Assembly: GCA_031366005.1 (NCBI GenBank)
Contig: JANLZB010000022.1
Span: forward strand, 119,747-183,746
Reading direction: 5' to 3'
DNA length: 64,000 nucleotides
DNA from: JANLUX01 sp031366005
GTDB lineage: Bacteria > Bacteroidota > Bacteroidia > AKYH767-A > OLB10
Shown: piece by piece, positions 18,396 through 27,428 of the stretch
Layout of the letters: each line of letters begins with the position of its first letter
Numbering within the stretch: position 1 is the first letter of the stretch
Notes under the pieces: model-generated
The model's database searches: none
Seen by the model: only the letters and a program-made list of their open reading frames with translations
Told to the model about the DNA's origin: nothing
Made by a program: the position numbers and the translations under genes

Positions 18396-19669
18396 ACCTG
18401 CTGATAAAATCTGTTAAAATTCTTCACGAAGGACATTCGTTTCATAAACAGGTTTGTGATGTTTATGTGGAAAATGGTTTTTACAAATTCTTTGCTTCCA
18501 CTATTGATTTAAAAAATTGTGCTGATGACACTCAGGTGTATGATGCATCCAATCAATATTTGTCCATTGGCTGGATGGATATGCGTGTTAACTTTCGTGA
18601 ACCTGGTCATGAACAAAAGGAAACTATTTCAACGGGATTAAATGCTGCTGCCGCAGGAGGGTTTACTGCAGTTTTACTGATGCCCTCCACACAACCCTCA
18701 TTGCAAACAAGAGCGGATATTGAATTTGTAAAATCAAAATCACAACCGCATATAACCACTCTTTACCCTGCCGGAAGCCTTACACTTAACCGGGAAGGAA
18801 AGGAATTGTGTGAGATGTATGACATGCAACAAGGAGGAGCAATTGCTTTTACAGATGATAAAAAATTTCTGAAAGACAGTGGAGTTATGATGCGTGCTTT
18901 ACAGTATGCAGTGAATATAAACAGCCGTGTGATTGCATATGCTGATGACGATTACCTCTCAGGAAAATCACTTGCTAATGAAAGTGCCACTACTACTTTG
19001 CTTGGATTTAAAGGATCACCAGCGTTAGCAGAAGAAATTGCATTGCAACGTGAAATAAGTTTAAGTGAATACGTCCATACAGCATTGCATGTATCAGGAA
19101 TATCAACTGCTTCTGCAGTAAATGTTTTGCGTGAAGCAAAAAAACGTGGCGCAAAAATATCGGCTGAGGTTTATGCACATCATTTAATGCTGACAGATGA
19201 AAGTTTAAATGATTTCGATTCTAATTATAAAGTGAAACCACCATTGCGTTCACGATCTGATGTGGATGCATTAATAAATGCTGTGGCGGATGGAACAATA
19301 GATGTGATTGTAAGTGATCACTCACCACAGGATATTGAATCGAAAGATGTGGAATATGATTATGCAGGTTTTGGAATGATTGGATTGGAAACTGCTTTCG
19401 GTGTTTTGAACACCGCTTTAAAAGATAAGATGCCTGTTGAGAAAATTATCAATTGCATTGCTGCTAACCCACGCAAAGTGTTAGGATTAAATCCTGCTCG
19501 GATTAAAGAAGGTGAGCCAGCAAATTTCACCATTTTCAATCCGAAGGAAGAATGGACATTTACCATGCAACATATTCGTTCGTTATCGCGTAACACTCCT
19601 TTTATCAATTGTAGTTTTACAGGACGTGCAAAGGCAGTGTTCAATAATGGTTTTTTTCTTCCCTGCTAA
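18392..19669 (+). CDS. Dihydroorotase-like protein lacking the HxH metal site
   Basis: The 425-residue protein aligns by eye with multifunctional-type dihydroorotases over its length (REPGHEQKETI, GLNAAAAGGFTAVLLMPST, TDDKKFL, PPLRSRSDVDAL, VSDHSPQ, ANPRKVLGL). The metal-binding HxH is replaced by R65-V-N67 (DMRVNFREPG), and the later histidine site is YADDD. One histidine (ALHVSG) and the aspartate of SDHSP remain. It is therefore probably not a competent dihydroorotase on its own and may be a structural partner, like the pseudo-DHOase subunits that bind aspartate transcarbamoylase, or have another role. It overlaps the upstream BatA-type gene by ATGA. Confidence 0.85.
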   Translation: MNLLIKSVKILHEGHSFHKQVCDVYVENGFYKFFASTIDLKNCADDTQVYDASNQYLSIGWMDMRVNFREPGHEQKETISTGLNAAAAGGFTAVLLMPSTQPSLQTRADIEFVKSKSQPHITTLYPAGSLTLNREGKELCEMYDMQQGGAIAFTDDKKFLKDSGVMMRALQYAVNINSRVIAYADDDYLSGKSLANESATTTLLGFKGSPALAEEIALQREISLSEYVHTALHVSGISTASAVNVLREAKKRGAKISAEVYAHHLMLTDESLNDFDSNYKVKPPLRSRSDVDALINAVADGTIDVIVSDHSPQDIESKDVEYDYAGFGMIGLETAFGVLNTALKDKMPVEKIINCIAANPRKVLGLNPARIKEGEPANFTIFNPKEEWTFTMQHIRSLSRNTPFINCSFTGRAKAVFNNGFFLPC

Positions 19670-19719
19670 TATTTTCATCTTACCTATCCCTTATAAAAGG
19701 ATAAATATATTTGTACAAT

Positions 19720-22146
19720 ATGAATCGTATTATTAACAAAGTTGCAGTTTTAGGATCAGGCATTATGGGCTCTCGTATTGCCTGTCATTTTGCCAATATC
19801 GGTGTGCAGGTTTTACTCCTTGATATTGTTCCCAAAGAACTAACCCCTGATGAGCAAAAAAAAGGATTGACGCCAGAAAGCAAAGCTGTAAGAAACCGGA
19901 TAGTAAACGATTCGTTGCAAACAGCAGTTAAATCCAATCCTTCACCACTGTATCGTAAATCATTTGTTTCACGCATTACAACAGGTAACTTCAGTGATAA
20001 CATGAAAGATATTGCTGCATGCGACTGGATAATTGAAGTCGTGGTGGAAAATCTTGACATCAAGAAAAAAGTTTTTGAACAGGTTGAGCAATATCGAAGG
20101 GCAGGAACTATCATCAGCACTAACACTTCTGGTATTCCAATCATAAAAATGCTGGAAGGACGTAGCGAGGATTTCCGCAAACATTTTATTGGAACACATT
20201 TCTTTAATCCTCCACGGTATCTCCGTTTACTTGAGCTTATACCCACACCGGAAACAAAGCCTGAGATCATTGAATTCCTCACACACTATGGTGATTTACA
20301 TCTTGGCAAAACCACTGTATTGTGTAAAGACACTCCTGCGTTTATTGCAAACAGGATTGGTGTGTATGGTATCATGTCATTATTTCATTTGGTGGAGAAA
20401 TTAGATTTATCAGTTGAAGAAGTGGATAAGCTCACAGGTCCGGTTATCGGTCGTCCGAAGTCAGCAACTTTTCGCACTTGTGATGTAGTGGGTTTAGATA
20501 CTTTGGTTCATGTTGCCAAAGGTGTATATGATAATTGCCCTGATGATAAAGAGCGTGATGTTTTTAATCTTCCTCCTTACATTCAAAAGATGGTGGAGAA
20601 TAAATGGCTGGGTGATAAAACCAGACAGGGCTTTTACAAGAAAACTAAAAAAACCTCTCCCACGGGAGAGGGCAAGAGTGAGGCAACAGAAATCCTCTCT
20701 CTCAACTTAAAAACGCTTGAATATCAGCCACAGCAAAAAACAAAGTTTGCAACATTAGAACAAACGAAAACTATTGATAACCTGCACGAACGAATGAAAC
20801 TGTTGGTGGCAGGAACTGATAAGGCAGGCGAGTTTTATCGCGCATCACTGTACGGTTTGTTCAGGTATGTAAGTGAACGTATTCCTGAAATAGCTGATGA
20901 AGTATATCGTATTGATGCAGCAATGGAAGCCGGTTTCGGATGGGAGCTACCACCTTTTGAATGTTGGGAAGCCTTAGGTGTTGCCGATACGGTGAAGAAA
21001 ATGGAAGCAGCAGGATATAAACCCGCTCAATGGGTTAATGATATGTTGCAAAAAGGTTACACCAGCTTTTATAAAATTGAGAATGGAGTAAAGTTATTTT
21101 ATGATATTGGTTCATCCAGTTACAAACCTGTTCCGGGTTCATCGTCATACATTATTTTACAAAATGTAAGAAGTAATAAAACAGTTTGGAAAAACAGTGG
21201 GTGCAGCGTAATAGATATTGGAGAAGGCATTTTATGCTGTGAGTTTCAAACCAAGATGAATACCATTGGTGGTGAAATAGTACAAGGAGTAAACAAAGCC
21301 ATTGAACTTGCTGAAAAAGATTTTCGTGGTGTAGTGATTGGCAATGACGGAGCAAACTTTTCAGCCGGAGCAAACCTTGCAATGATGTTTATGATGGCTA
21401 TTGAACAGGAATTTGATGAACTAGACATGGCTATCCGGATGTTCCAGCAGATGAATATGCGTGTACGGTACTCTTCTATTCCCGTAGTGGTTGCACCGCA
21501 TGGATTAAGTTTAGGAGGAGGCTGTGAAATGACCTTGCATGCTGATAAAGTGCAGGCAGGTGCAGAAACTTACACCGGTATGGTGGAGTTTGGTGTCGGA
21601 TTAATTCCGGGTGGTGGTGGAAGTAAAGAGTTCACTGTGCGTTTTGCTGATGAAATAAAAGAAGGAGATATTGAATTGAATTTGCTTCGCGAACGTTTTC
21701 TTACTATCGCGATGGCCAAAGTTTCTACTTCTGCTCACGAGGCATTTGATTTAGGAATACTAAGAGAAGGCATTGATAATATCAGTTACAACCAAAACCG
21801 TTTGATAGCTGATGCCCGTCAGGCTGCTATTGAAATGGCTGAGGATGGATATACGCAACCCGTTCAGCGGAAAGATATAAGAGTGCTGGGAAGAACAGGG
21901 TTGGGAATGGTGTATGCAGGGGCAAACTCCATGTATTCAGGGCATTTTATGAGTGCACACGATAAGCTCATTTCAGAAAAGCTGGGTTATGTGATGTGTG
22001 GTGGCGATTTATCAGCACCAACACTTGTATCAGAGCAATATCTCCTTGATCTGGAGCGTGAAGCTTTTCTCTCGCTATGCGGTGAGAAGAAAACGCTGGA
22101 AAGGATTCAGGCTATATTAACCACAGGAAAACCCTTGCGAAATTGA
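19720..22146 (+). CDS. 3-hydroxyacyl-CoA dehydrogenase / enoyl-CoA hydratase fusion (FadN type)
   Basis: This beta-oxidation enzyme hydrates enoyl-CoA and oxidises the 3-hydroxyacyl-CoA. The order is dehydrogenase first: NAD-binding VAVLGSGIMGSRIACHFA near residue 10, THFFNPPRYLRLLELIPT, CKDTPAFIANRIG. The crotonase part is at the C-terminus (about 480-760, NDGANFSAGANL and GLSLGGGCEM), as in Bacillus FadN rather than FadB. About residues 311-325 come from a palindromic repeat (20654-20683) in a linker. An in-frame TTG at 19711 lies 9 bases after AAAAGGA, but it falls inside TATATTTG (19706-19713), a -7-like box; the ATG at 19720 fits homologues better. It probably works with the thiolase at 23000. 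Confidence 0.9.
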   Translation: MNRIINKVAVLGSGIMGSRIACHFANIGVQVLLLDIVPKELTPDEQKKGLTPESKAVRNRIVNDSLQTAVKSNPSPLYRKSFVSRITTGNFSDNMKDIAACDWIIEVVVENLDIKKKVFEQVEQYRRAGTIISTNTSGIPIIKMLEGRSEDFRKHFIGTHFFNPPRYLRLLELIPTPETKPEIIEFLTHYGDLHLGKTTVLCKDTPAFIANRIGVYGIMSLFHLVEKLDLSVEEVDKLTGPVIGRPKSATFRTCDVVGLDTLVHVAKGVYDNCPDDKERDVFNLPPYIQKMVENKWLGDKTRQGFYKKTKKTSPTGEGKSEATEILSLNLKTLEYQPQQKTKFATLEQTKTIDNLHERMKLLVAGTDKAGEFYRASLYGLFRYVSERIPEIADEVYRIDAAMEAGFGWELPPFECWEALGVADTVKKMEAAGYKPAQWVNDMLQKGYTSFYKIENGVKLFYDIGSSSYKPVPGSSSYIILQNVRSNKTVWKNSGCSVIDIGEGILCCEFQTKMNTIGGEIVQGVNKAIELAEKDFRGVVIGNDGANFSAGANLAMMFMMAIEQEFDELDMAIRMFQQMNMRVRYSSIPVVVAPHGLSLGGGCEMTLHADKVQAGAETYTGMVEFGVGLIPGGGGSKEFTVRFADEIKEGDIELNLLRERFLTIAMAKVSTSAHEAFDLGILREGIDNISYNQNRLIADARQAAIEMAEDGYTQPVQRKDIRVLGRTGLGMVYAGANSMYSGHFMSAHDKLISEKLGYVMCGGDLSAPTLVSEQYLLDLEREAFLSLCGEKKTLERIQAILTTGKPLRN
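20654..20683. repeat. Palindromic dispersed repeat inside a coding region
   Basis: CCTCTCCC (20654-20661) and GGGAGAGG (20664-20671) form a perfect 8-bp palindrome around two bases, followed by GCAAGAGTGAGG. The reverse complement resembles the intergenic palindrome at about 58078-58112 (CTCACCCTCTC...CCTCTCCCAAAGGAGAGGG). It is in frame in the fusion enzyme and encodes a TSPTGEGKSE-like linker segment. Confidence 0.8.
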
Positions 22147-22210
22147 TTTCCTTTATAACTAATCTGCAGATTACATTTAGTTTTATATTTTAGCCACACA
22201 ATATACCAGT

Positions 22211-22891
22211 ATGAAACATCACCAATATCTTTTCATTCTGCTGTTAGCAGCCCCTCTGTTCTGCTTCAGCCAGACTGAAACCAAACCACAGTATGCCCCG
22301 GGAAGAGAAAAACACCGCAACAAGACTGATGAATTAGGTCAGAAACAAGGCTTGTGGAAAACTTTTAATTCGCTGGGCGATGAAATAAGTGAAGTAGAAT
22401 ATGTGAATGACGTTAGACATGGTATTGCCCGCAAGTTTTATCCTTACGGAAAAGTGATGGAAGAAACAGAGTACCAGAATGGAATTAAAGAAGGCACTTA
22501 CAAACGCTATTACTATTCAGGGCAGGTGAAGCAGGAAGGAGAGTATGTTGCCGGTAGAAAAGAAAATAAGTGGACAAAGTATTATGATGATGGTGAAACC
22601 AGCGTGGAGGGTTTTTACAAGAATGGAAAACGTGATGGCGAGTGGAAGGTTTATAACCGCAAAGGCGCTATAATTGCTACCACTACTTATAAAGATGGTA
22701 TAGATATTAAAGTAGCTGCTGACATGCAGAAAAAAGCGGAAGCTAAGAAAGCTGCAGATGCTAAAAAAGCAGGTGATAAAAAAGGAATAAAATCATTGGG
22801 AAAAGATTCTTTAGGAACAGGAATGTCTCCCGCTCCGGCACCTCCACCGGCACCTAAGCCAACTCCGACAGATACATCTAAGAAGAAATAA
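22211..22891 (+). CDS. Secreted MORN-variant / YwqK family repeat protein
   Basis: The 226-residue protein has a signal peptide (MKHHQYLFILLLAAPLFCFSQ). It is followed by five to six short repeats of about 23 residues with the pattern G-x-x-x-x-Y-x-x-G-x-x-x-x-E (for example KRYYYSGQVKQEGEYVAG and KYYDDGETSVEGFYKNGKRDG), typical of the MORN_2/YwqK family. The end is alanine-lysine rich, then proline rich (SPAPAPPPAPKPTPT). Although the family is sometimes labelled an antitoxin, nothing here suggests a toxin partner; an envelope or structural role is more likely. It lies between two beta-oxidation genes on the same strand. Confidence 0.82.
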   Translation: MKHHQYLFILLLAAPLFCFSQTETKPQYAPGREKHRNKTDELGQKQGLWKTFNSLGDEISEVEYVNDVRHGIARKFYPYGKVMEETEYQNGIKEGTYKRYYYSGQVKQEGEYVAGRKENKWTKYYDDGETSVEGFYKNGKRDGEWKVYNRKGAIIATTTYKDGIDIKVAADMQKKAEAKKAADAKKAGDKKGIKSLGKDSLGTGMSPAPAPPPAPKPTPTDTSKKK

Positions 22892-22909
22892 AAATTATAC
22901 AATAACGCA

Positions 22910-22969
22910 AAGGCGCAAAGTGCGCAAAGAGAGAACCGGATAGTTTAATCTTTGCGAACTTTGCGCCTT
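22910..22969. repeat. GCAAAG-rich inverted repeat
   Basis: Arms 22910-22929 (AAGGCGCAAAGTGCGCAAAG) and 22950-22969 pair at 19 of 20 positions around a 20-base loop. It lies between the YwqK-like gene and the thiolase gene. Repeats made of GCGCAAAG words are frequent in intergenic DNA of this phylum. A hairpin could shape the 3' end of the upstream transcript, but there is no T-run. Confidence 0.8.
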
Positions 22970-22999
22970 CTGTTTTACAATAGTTAAACAATTAATAAC

Positions 23000-24184
23000 A
23001 TGAGTTCTGAAGCATATATCCTCTCCGGTTTTCGTTCAGCAGTGGGCAAAGCGCCACGCGGACAGTTTCGCTTTACCCGTCCTGATGATTTGGCGGCAGC
23101 TGTAATAAAGCATCTTGTGGAGAGTGTTCCCAATCTTGATAAACAGGATATTGATGATGTGATTGCAGGCAATGCAACACCCGAAGCAGAGCAAGGGCTT
23201 AATATAGGGCGCATGATTTCTTTAATGGGACTGGATACTGTTAAAGTGCCGGGCATGACGGTGAACCGCTATTGTGCCTCAGGTTTAGAAACCATTGCCA
23301 TTGCATCCGCCAAGATAAAAGCCGGATTGGCTGATTGCATTATTGCAGGTGGAGTGGAAAGCATGAGTCCCATACCTTTTGGGGGATGGCGCATTGTACC
23401 AAACTATGAAGTAGCAAAAAAAAATCCTGACTATTACTGGGGCATGGGACTAACCGCAGAAGCCGTTGCCGCAGAATATAAAGTAACACGTGAAGACCAG
23501 GATGTTTTTGCATTACAATCCCATCTAAAAGCAGTGAAAGCCATTTCATCCGGTATATTAAAAGGGGAGATTGTCTCCTATACAATCAATGAGGTGTATG
23601 TGGATGAAAAAGAAAAAAAGCAGACACGCACTGTTGTGATTGATACTGATGAAGGGGCGCGTGCCGACACTTCGCTTGAAAAATTAGCAACATTAAAACC
23701 TGTTTTTGATGTAAAAGGAAGTGTTACCGCAGGCAACTCATCGCAGACAAGTGATGGCGCTGCCTTTGTGCTGGTGGTATCAGAAAAGATGCTGAAGAAA
23801 TTAAATGCCTCACCTATTGCACGCTTTGTAAGTTATGCAGTGGCAGGTGTAGATCCCCGCATAATGGGCATAGGACCTGTGGAGGCAATACCTGCAGCGT
23901 TAAAACGTGCAGGCATGAAACAGGACGACATTGATCTTATTGAACTCAACGAAGCTTTTGCCTCCCAATCACTTGCCGTGATACGCACGCTTGGCTTAAA
24001 CCAGGAAGTTGTGAATGTGAATGGTGGAGCCATCGCTCTCGGGCATCCGCTCGGTTGCTCAGGAGCAAAACTTACCGTACAGATTTTGAACGAGCTTAAA
24101 CGCAGAAACAAAAAATATGGCATGGTAACCATGTGTGTTGGATCTGGACAAGGTGCTGCAGGGATTTTTGAGCGATTGAATTAA
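23000..24184 (+). CDS. fadA: Acetyl-CoA C-acyltransferase (thiolase)
   Basis: This enzyme carries out the thiolytic step of fatty-acid beta-oxidation, releasing acetyl-CoA. The 394-residue protein has the nucleophile C92 in NRYCASGLE, the GGVESMS motif, NEAFASQ, the histidine in GGAIALGHPLGCSGA and the second cysteine in CVGSGQG. It lies downstream of the hydratase/dehydrogenase fusion gene on the same strand, with the YwqK-like gene and a hairpin repeat between them, and probably completes the same cycle. Specificity for medium- or long-chain substrates is inferred from the pairing, not from sequence. Confidence 0.92.
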   Translation: MSSEAYILSGFRSAVGKAPRGQFRFTRPDDLAAAVIKHLVESVPNLDKQDIDDVIAGNATPEAEQGLNIGRMISLMGLDTVKVPGMTVNRYCASGLETIAIASAKIKAGLADCIIAGGVESMSPIPFGGWRIVPNYEVAKKNPDYYWGMGLTAEAVAAEYKVTREDQDVFALQSHLKAVKAISSGILKGEIVSYTINEVYVDEKEKKQTRTVVIDTDEGARADTSLEKLATLKPVFDVKGSVTAGNSSQTSDGAAFVLVVSEKMLKKLNASPIARFVSYAVAGVDPRIMGIGPVEAIPAALKRAGMKQDDIDLIELNEAFASQSLAVIRTLGLNQEVVNVNGGAIALGHPLGCSGAKLTVQILNELKRRNKKYGMVTMCVGSGQGAAGIFERLN

Positions 24185-24284
24185 ATACTTTACAGTAATA
24201 GTATTACTTGAAATTGCTGGATTAATTAAGAGATTATCCTTGCAATAAAATTACTGCCTCCTGCAACTGCCTCTTACAGCTACT

Positions 24285-24887
24285 TTATCTCGATCCACCA
24301 TAAGGAAACATCTTCTTCAGGTAGTCCAGTTTCCCTTCTCCACTTCCGCCAGGAAAAACACCATGACTTACATTTCTTATATCTTCAATAGAATAAAAAG
24401 CCTGCGGATGTTTTTCATTAATAATAGCACGCACAAGTGGGAGGTCTTTTCTTTTCAGAACAGTCAGAATTATTTTAACAGGTCCCTTGCTACCTTGTGC
24501 ATCCATTATCGTGGTTCCAAAATTGGCTTTGCGCAATGACTGCACTAACTCTTCACTGTCATGATGGGTGATAATACGCATTACCTGTAATCCAAGTGCA
24601 AGGCGTTCTTCAATTTTAATCCCGACAAAAATTCCTGTTGAATAACCTCCTGCATAAGCAATAAAACAAAGTGGGTTGTGCAGATTTTTCATGATCTGGC
24701 TGATGGCAAGCAACCAGATCAGCACTTCAAAAAATCCGAGAAAGGGTACAATATACTTGATGGATTTGGAAAGAAAAATATTCCGGAGCGTTGCAAGCGT
24801 AACATCACTCATACGCGCAAGAAAAATAAGCAGGGGCAATATCCCCCAGTTAAATAGATCTGAATTTAAAAATTCGTTACTAAACAT
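24285..24887 (-). CDS. UPF0316 / DUF2179 family membrane protein
   Basis: The 200-residue protein has three predicted membrane helices in its first 100 residues (LPLLIFLARMSDVTLATLR; IVPFLGFFEVLIWLLAIS; FIAYAGGYSTGIFVGIKIEERLA). A soluble DUF2179-type domain follows (GTTIMDAQGSKGPVKIILTVLKRKDLPLV), ending near HGVFPGGSGEG. Members are widespread and uncharacterised. Its start codon overlaps the end of the sirtuin gene by eight bases, so the two are translated as a unit. Confidence 0.85.
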   Translation of the reverse strand: MFSNEFLNSDLFNWGILPLLIFLARMSDVTLATLRNIFLSKSIKYIVPFLGFFEVLIWLLAISQIMKNLHNPLCFIAYAGGYSTGIFVGIKIEERLALGLQVMRIITHHDSEELVQSLRKANFGTTIMDAQGSKGPVKIILTVLKRKDLPLVRAIINEKHPQAFYSIEDIRNVSHGVFPGGSGEGKLDYLKKMFPYGGSR

Positions 24888-25575
24888 ATTCTTTGATTAA
24901 TTCTTTAACTAAAACCGGCACACCCTCACCAGCCTTCTTCTGAATAACATGCAGGTTATCAATTCCTGAAATTAAATGTGCTTTGGGATCTATTAAATAT
25001 TTTATTGATTCTTCAGATGCAAACTGTACCAGGCTGGCAGCCGGATAAACCTCCAATGAAGTTCCGATCACCAATAAAATTTCTGCATTCTGTGTGTGCA
25101 TTACAGCTTCTTCCATTGCAGGAACCATCTCTCCAAACCACACAATATGCGGACGAAGCTGACTTCCTTTTTCACACTTATCACCGATATTTAATTCTTC
25201 TCCTACTATTTTATAAACTAAGTTTGGTGAAAGTGTACTTCTCGACTTACGGATTTCTCCATGCAAATGCAGCACACGTTTTGAACCAGCACGTTCATGC
25301 AAGTCATCAATATTTTGTGTGATCACCTGCACCTGAAAATATTTTTCAAGTTGAGCAATTGCTTTGTGCGCATCGTTTGGTTCGGCTTTTATTACCTGCT
25401 TCCTGCGCTGATTATAAAAATCAAGCACCAATGCAGGATCTTTTCTCCATGCTTCAGGTGTGGCAACATCTTCAATTCTGTATTGCTCCCATAATCCACC
25501 ACTGTCACGAAACGTATTGATTCCACTTTCAGCACTTACACCTGCACCCGTAAAAACAACTACCTTTTTCTTCAC
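24880..25575 (-). CDS. cobB: Sir2-family NAD-dependent protein deacylase
   Basis: The 231-residue sirtuin has GAGVSAESGI (10-19), the catalytic region TQNIDDLHERAGS with H105 in HLHGE, and GTSLEVYPAASL. The Y54-x-x-R57 pair (DFYNQRR) matches the residues that give class III sirtuins such as E. coli CobB and SIRT5 activity on succinyl- and malonyl-lysine. The usual four zinc-binding cysteines are missing: the segment KSRSTLSPNLVY...GDKCEKGSQLRP has a single cysteine. Substrates are probably acylated metabolic enzymes. It overlaps the UPF0316-like gene downstream. Confidence 0.92.
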   Translation of the reverse strand: MKKKVVVFTGAGVSAESGINTFRDSGGLWEQYRIEDVATPEAWRKDPALVLDFYNQRRKQVIKAEPNDAHKAIAQLEKYFQVQVITQNIDDLHERAGSKRVLHLHGEIRKSRSTLSPNLVYKIVGEELNIGDKCEKGSQLRPHIVWFGEMVPAMEEAVMHTQNAEILLVIGTSLEVYPAASLVQFASEESIKYLIDPKAHLISGIDNLHVIQKKAGEGVPVLVKELIKEYV

Positions 25576-25708
25576 GCTGCAAAATTGAAAAATTTAGTTC
25601 TTGAATTGACAGGGTGGAGGAAATCATTTTAAACAATTTCATTGTGAAAATGTTTTGGGTTTTTATTGCAATTTTATCATGTGAAACTTTTCAGTTCAAT
25701 AGAAATAT

Positions 25709-27241
25709 TTACTCCAAAATAATTTTAATAGTTACTCCTGGTATTCCTTGTGAATTTGAAATTGAAAGTAAGTATGCTCCTGATGAAACTCGTTTATTAA
25801 AATACAAATGCTCTTCGTGCATTCCTTTTTGTTGTGATTTGTCTTTGAAAAATGTTTGTACAGTTCTTCCATTCATATCTAAAAGAGAGATTGTTATTTT
25901 ATCATTTTCATTTAGTGTATATTGAATACTGGCTAAATCTTTAACAGGATTAGGATAAATTAATATTGGTAAATCTGTAACAGAAAAATCAATGAAGCTT
26001 GTTTGAATGTCGTTATTGTACCGGAGGACTGCGAAATCTGAAATTCCACCTGGGTATTCTGTATAACCTCCGATAAGAATTTTTCCATCAGTCTGGAATG
26101 TAACAGCATTTGCTTCGTCATAAATATTATTGATATGTGTAATTATTATTCCTCCATTACCAAAGGTATTATCAATTGTACCATTGCTATTGAGTCTTAT
26201 CATTCCTATTTCATCTGTGCTGGTAAACCAAATTGTACCAGTCATTAAAATTTTTCCATCTGTTTGTAATGCTATTGCGTTACAATAATCGTCCACATTA
26301 GTAATGTTAAATCTTGCAATTCCATTATTACCAAAACTAGTATCAAGTGAACCATTAGCGTTTACACGGATAATTGCAAAATCTTTATCTGCATTTGTGC
26401 TATAGTTACCTGCTAATAAAATCTTACCATCAGGTTGAATAACCATAGCATGACCTTCATCAAAACTATTGTTACTAAGATCAAATGTTGCCTTACCATC
26501 ATTATCAAAAGTGGTGTCCAATGCACCGGTAGTATCATAACGGGCTAAAGCAAAATCAACACCTGTTATTGAATTATATGCTAATCCACTAGCAACAATT
26601 TTTCCGTCTTGTTGAATAGCTACAGAGTAAGCCCAATCATTTAACGATCCAAAACTGGTTGAAACTTTTCCATCAAAATCAAAAGTGGTATCAAGTAAAC
26701 CATTAGTATTATATCTTGCTAATCCAAAATTACCATTATCATAGCCTGCAACCACTGTTTTTCCATCTGGCTGTAAAATAACAGATTGTATCCAATCCTG
26801 ACTTCCTCCCATATCAGTTATCACTTTCCCTGTAGAGTTAAATGTAGTATCTAAACTGCCATTCGTGTCATAACGTGCTAATGCAAAACTGTAGCCAGCT
26901 TCTGTTGCGTAACCAGCTAACAAAATTTTACCATCAGGTTGAATGACTAATGAAAGCGCTTGGTCAAAACCGAGTCCAAAATTAGTAAGTACCTTTCCTG
27001 CATTGCCAAAATTTGTATCAAGTGATCCATCTATAAAATATCTTGCAAGTGCAAATTGAGATTCAGAACTTGTTCCTTCATTAGTACCTGCTACAACAAT
27101 TTTACCATCCGCCTGAATTCCAATGGCAGAGGCTACATCATAACCAGGAGCAAAATCTGTTGTTACAATTCCATCACTACTAAATGTAGAATCTTTAATG
27201 AAACAAAAATAATTAGAAAGATAAAATTTTTCATGATACAT
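25709..27241 (-). CDS. Delta-60 repeat protein with T9SS sorting domain; signal peptide in another frame
   Basis: The 510-residue frame holds about eight delta-60 repeats of some 50-55 residues (IQADGKIVVAGTN ... FALARYFIDGSLDTNFGNAGKV), a predicted extracellular beta structure. The C-terminal domain (about 430-510, IYPNPVKDLASIQYTL...GAYLLSISNSQG) is of the type IX secretion kind. The first residues of this frame (MYHEKFYLSNYF) are not a signal peptide. A second ATG, complement of 27232-27234, in the +1 frame encodes MKNFIFLIIFVSLK, a good Sec signal, and that frame stops soon after. A small deletion or frameshift between signal and body is likely, so the gene may be broken or the sequence may contain an error. 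Confidence 0.8.
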   Translation of the reverse strand: MYHEKFYLSNYFCFIKDSTFSSDGIVTTDFAPGYDVASAIGIQADGKIVVAGTNEGTSSESQFALARYFIDGSLDTNFGNAGKVLTNFGLGFDQALSLVIQPDGKILLAGYATEAGYSFALARYDTNGSLDTTFNSTGKVITDMGGSQDWIQSVILQPDGKTVVAGYDNGNFGLARYNTNGLLDTTFDFDGKVSTSFGSLNDWAYSVAIQQDGKIVASGLAYNSITGVDFALARYDTTGALDTTFDNDGKATFDLSNNSFDEGHAMVIQPDGKILLAGNYSTNADKDFAIIRVNANGSLDTSFGNNGIARFNITNVDDYCNAIALQTDGKILMTGTIWFTSTDEIGMIRLNSNGTIDNTFGNGGIIITHINNIYDEANAVTFQTDGKILIGGYTEYPGGISDFAVLRYNNDIQTSFIDFSVTDLPILIYPNPVKDLASIQYTLNENDKITISLLDMNGRTVQTFFKDKSQQKGMHEEHLYFNKRVSSGAYLLSISNSQGIPGVTIKIILE

Positions 27242-27428
27242 TTTGTTTAAAAAAGTGAAACTGTAAAGTTTAATATTTGTTAAAGATAATCTTATTAGTA
27301 TGAGATACTACATAAGTTAGTTTGGCAAACGTCAAGTTGGAGTAAAAAGAAAAAATAAAAAAAAATATTTTTGTTAGAGAGTAAAATAGTTATCAGTGTA
27401 TTGTTCTGCTGACGAAAAAAATCATCTC

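Noticed and set aside
22211..22891. The YwqK-like gene as half of a toxin-antitoxin system.
   Set aside because: The protein has a signal peptide and MORN-type repeats, and there is no small toxin gene next to it; its neighbours are metabolic genes.
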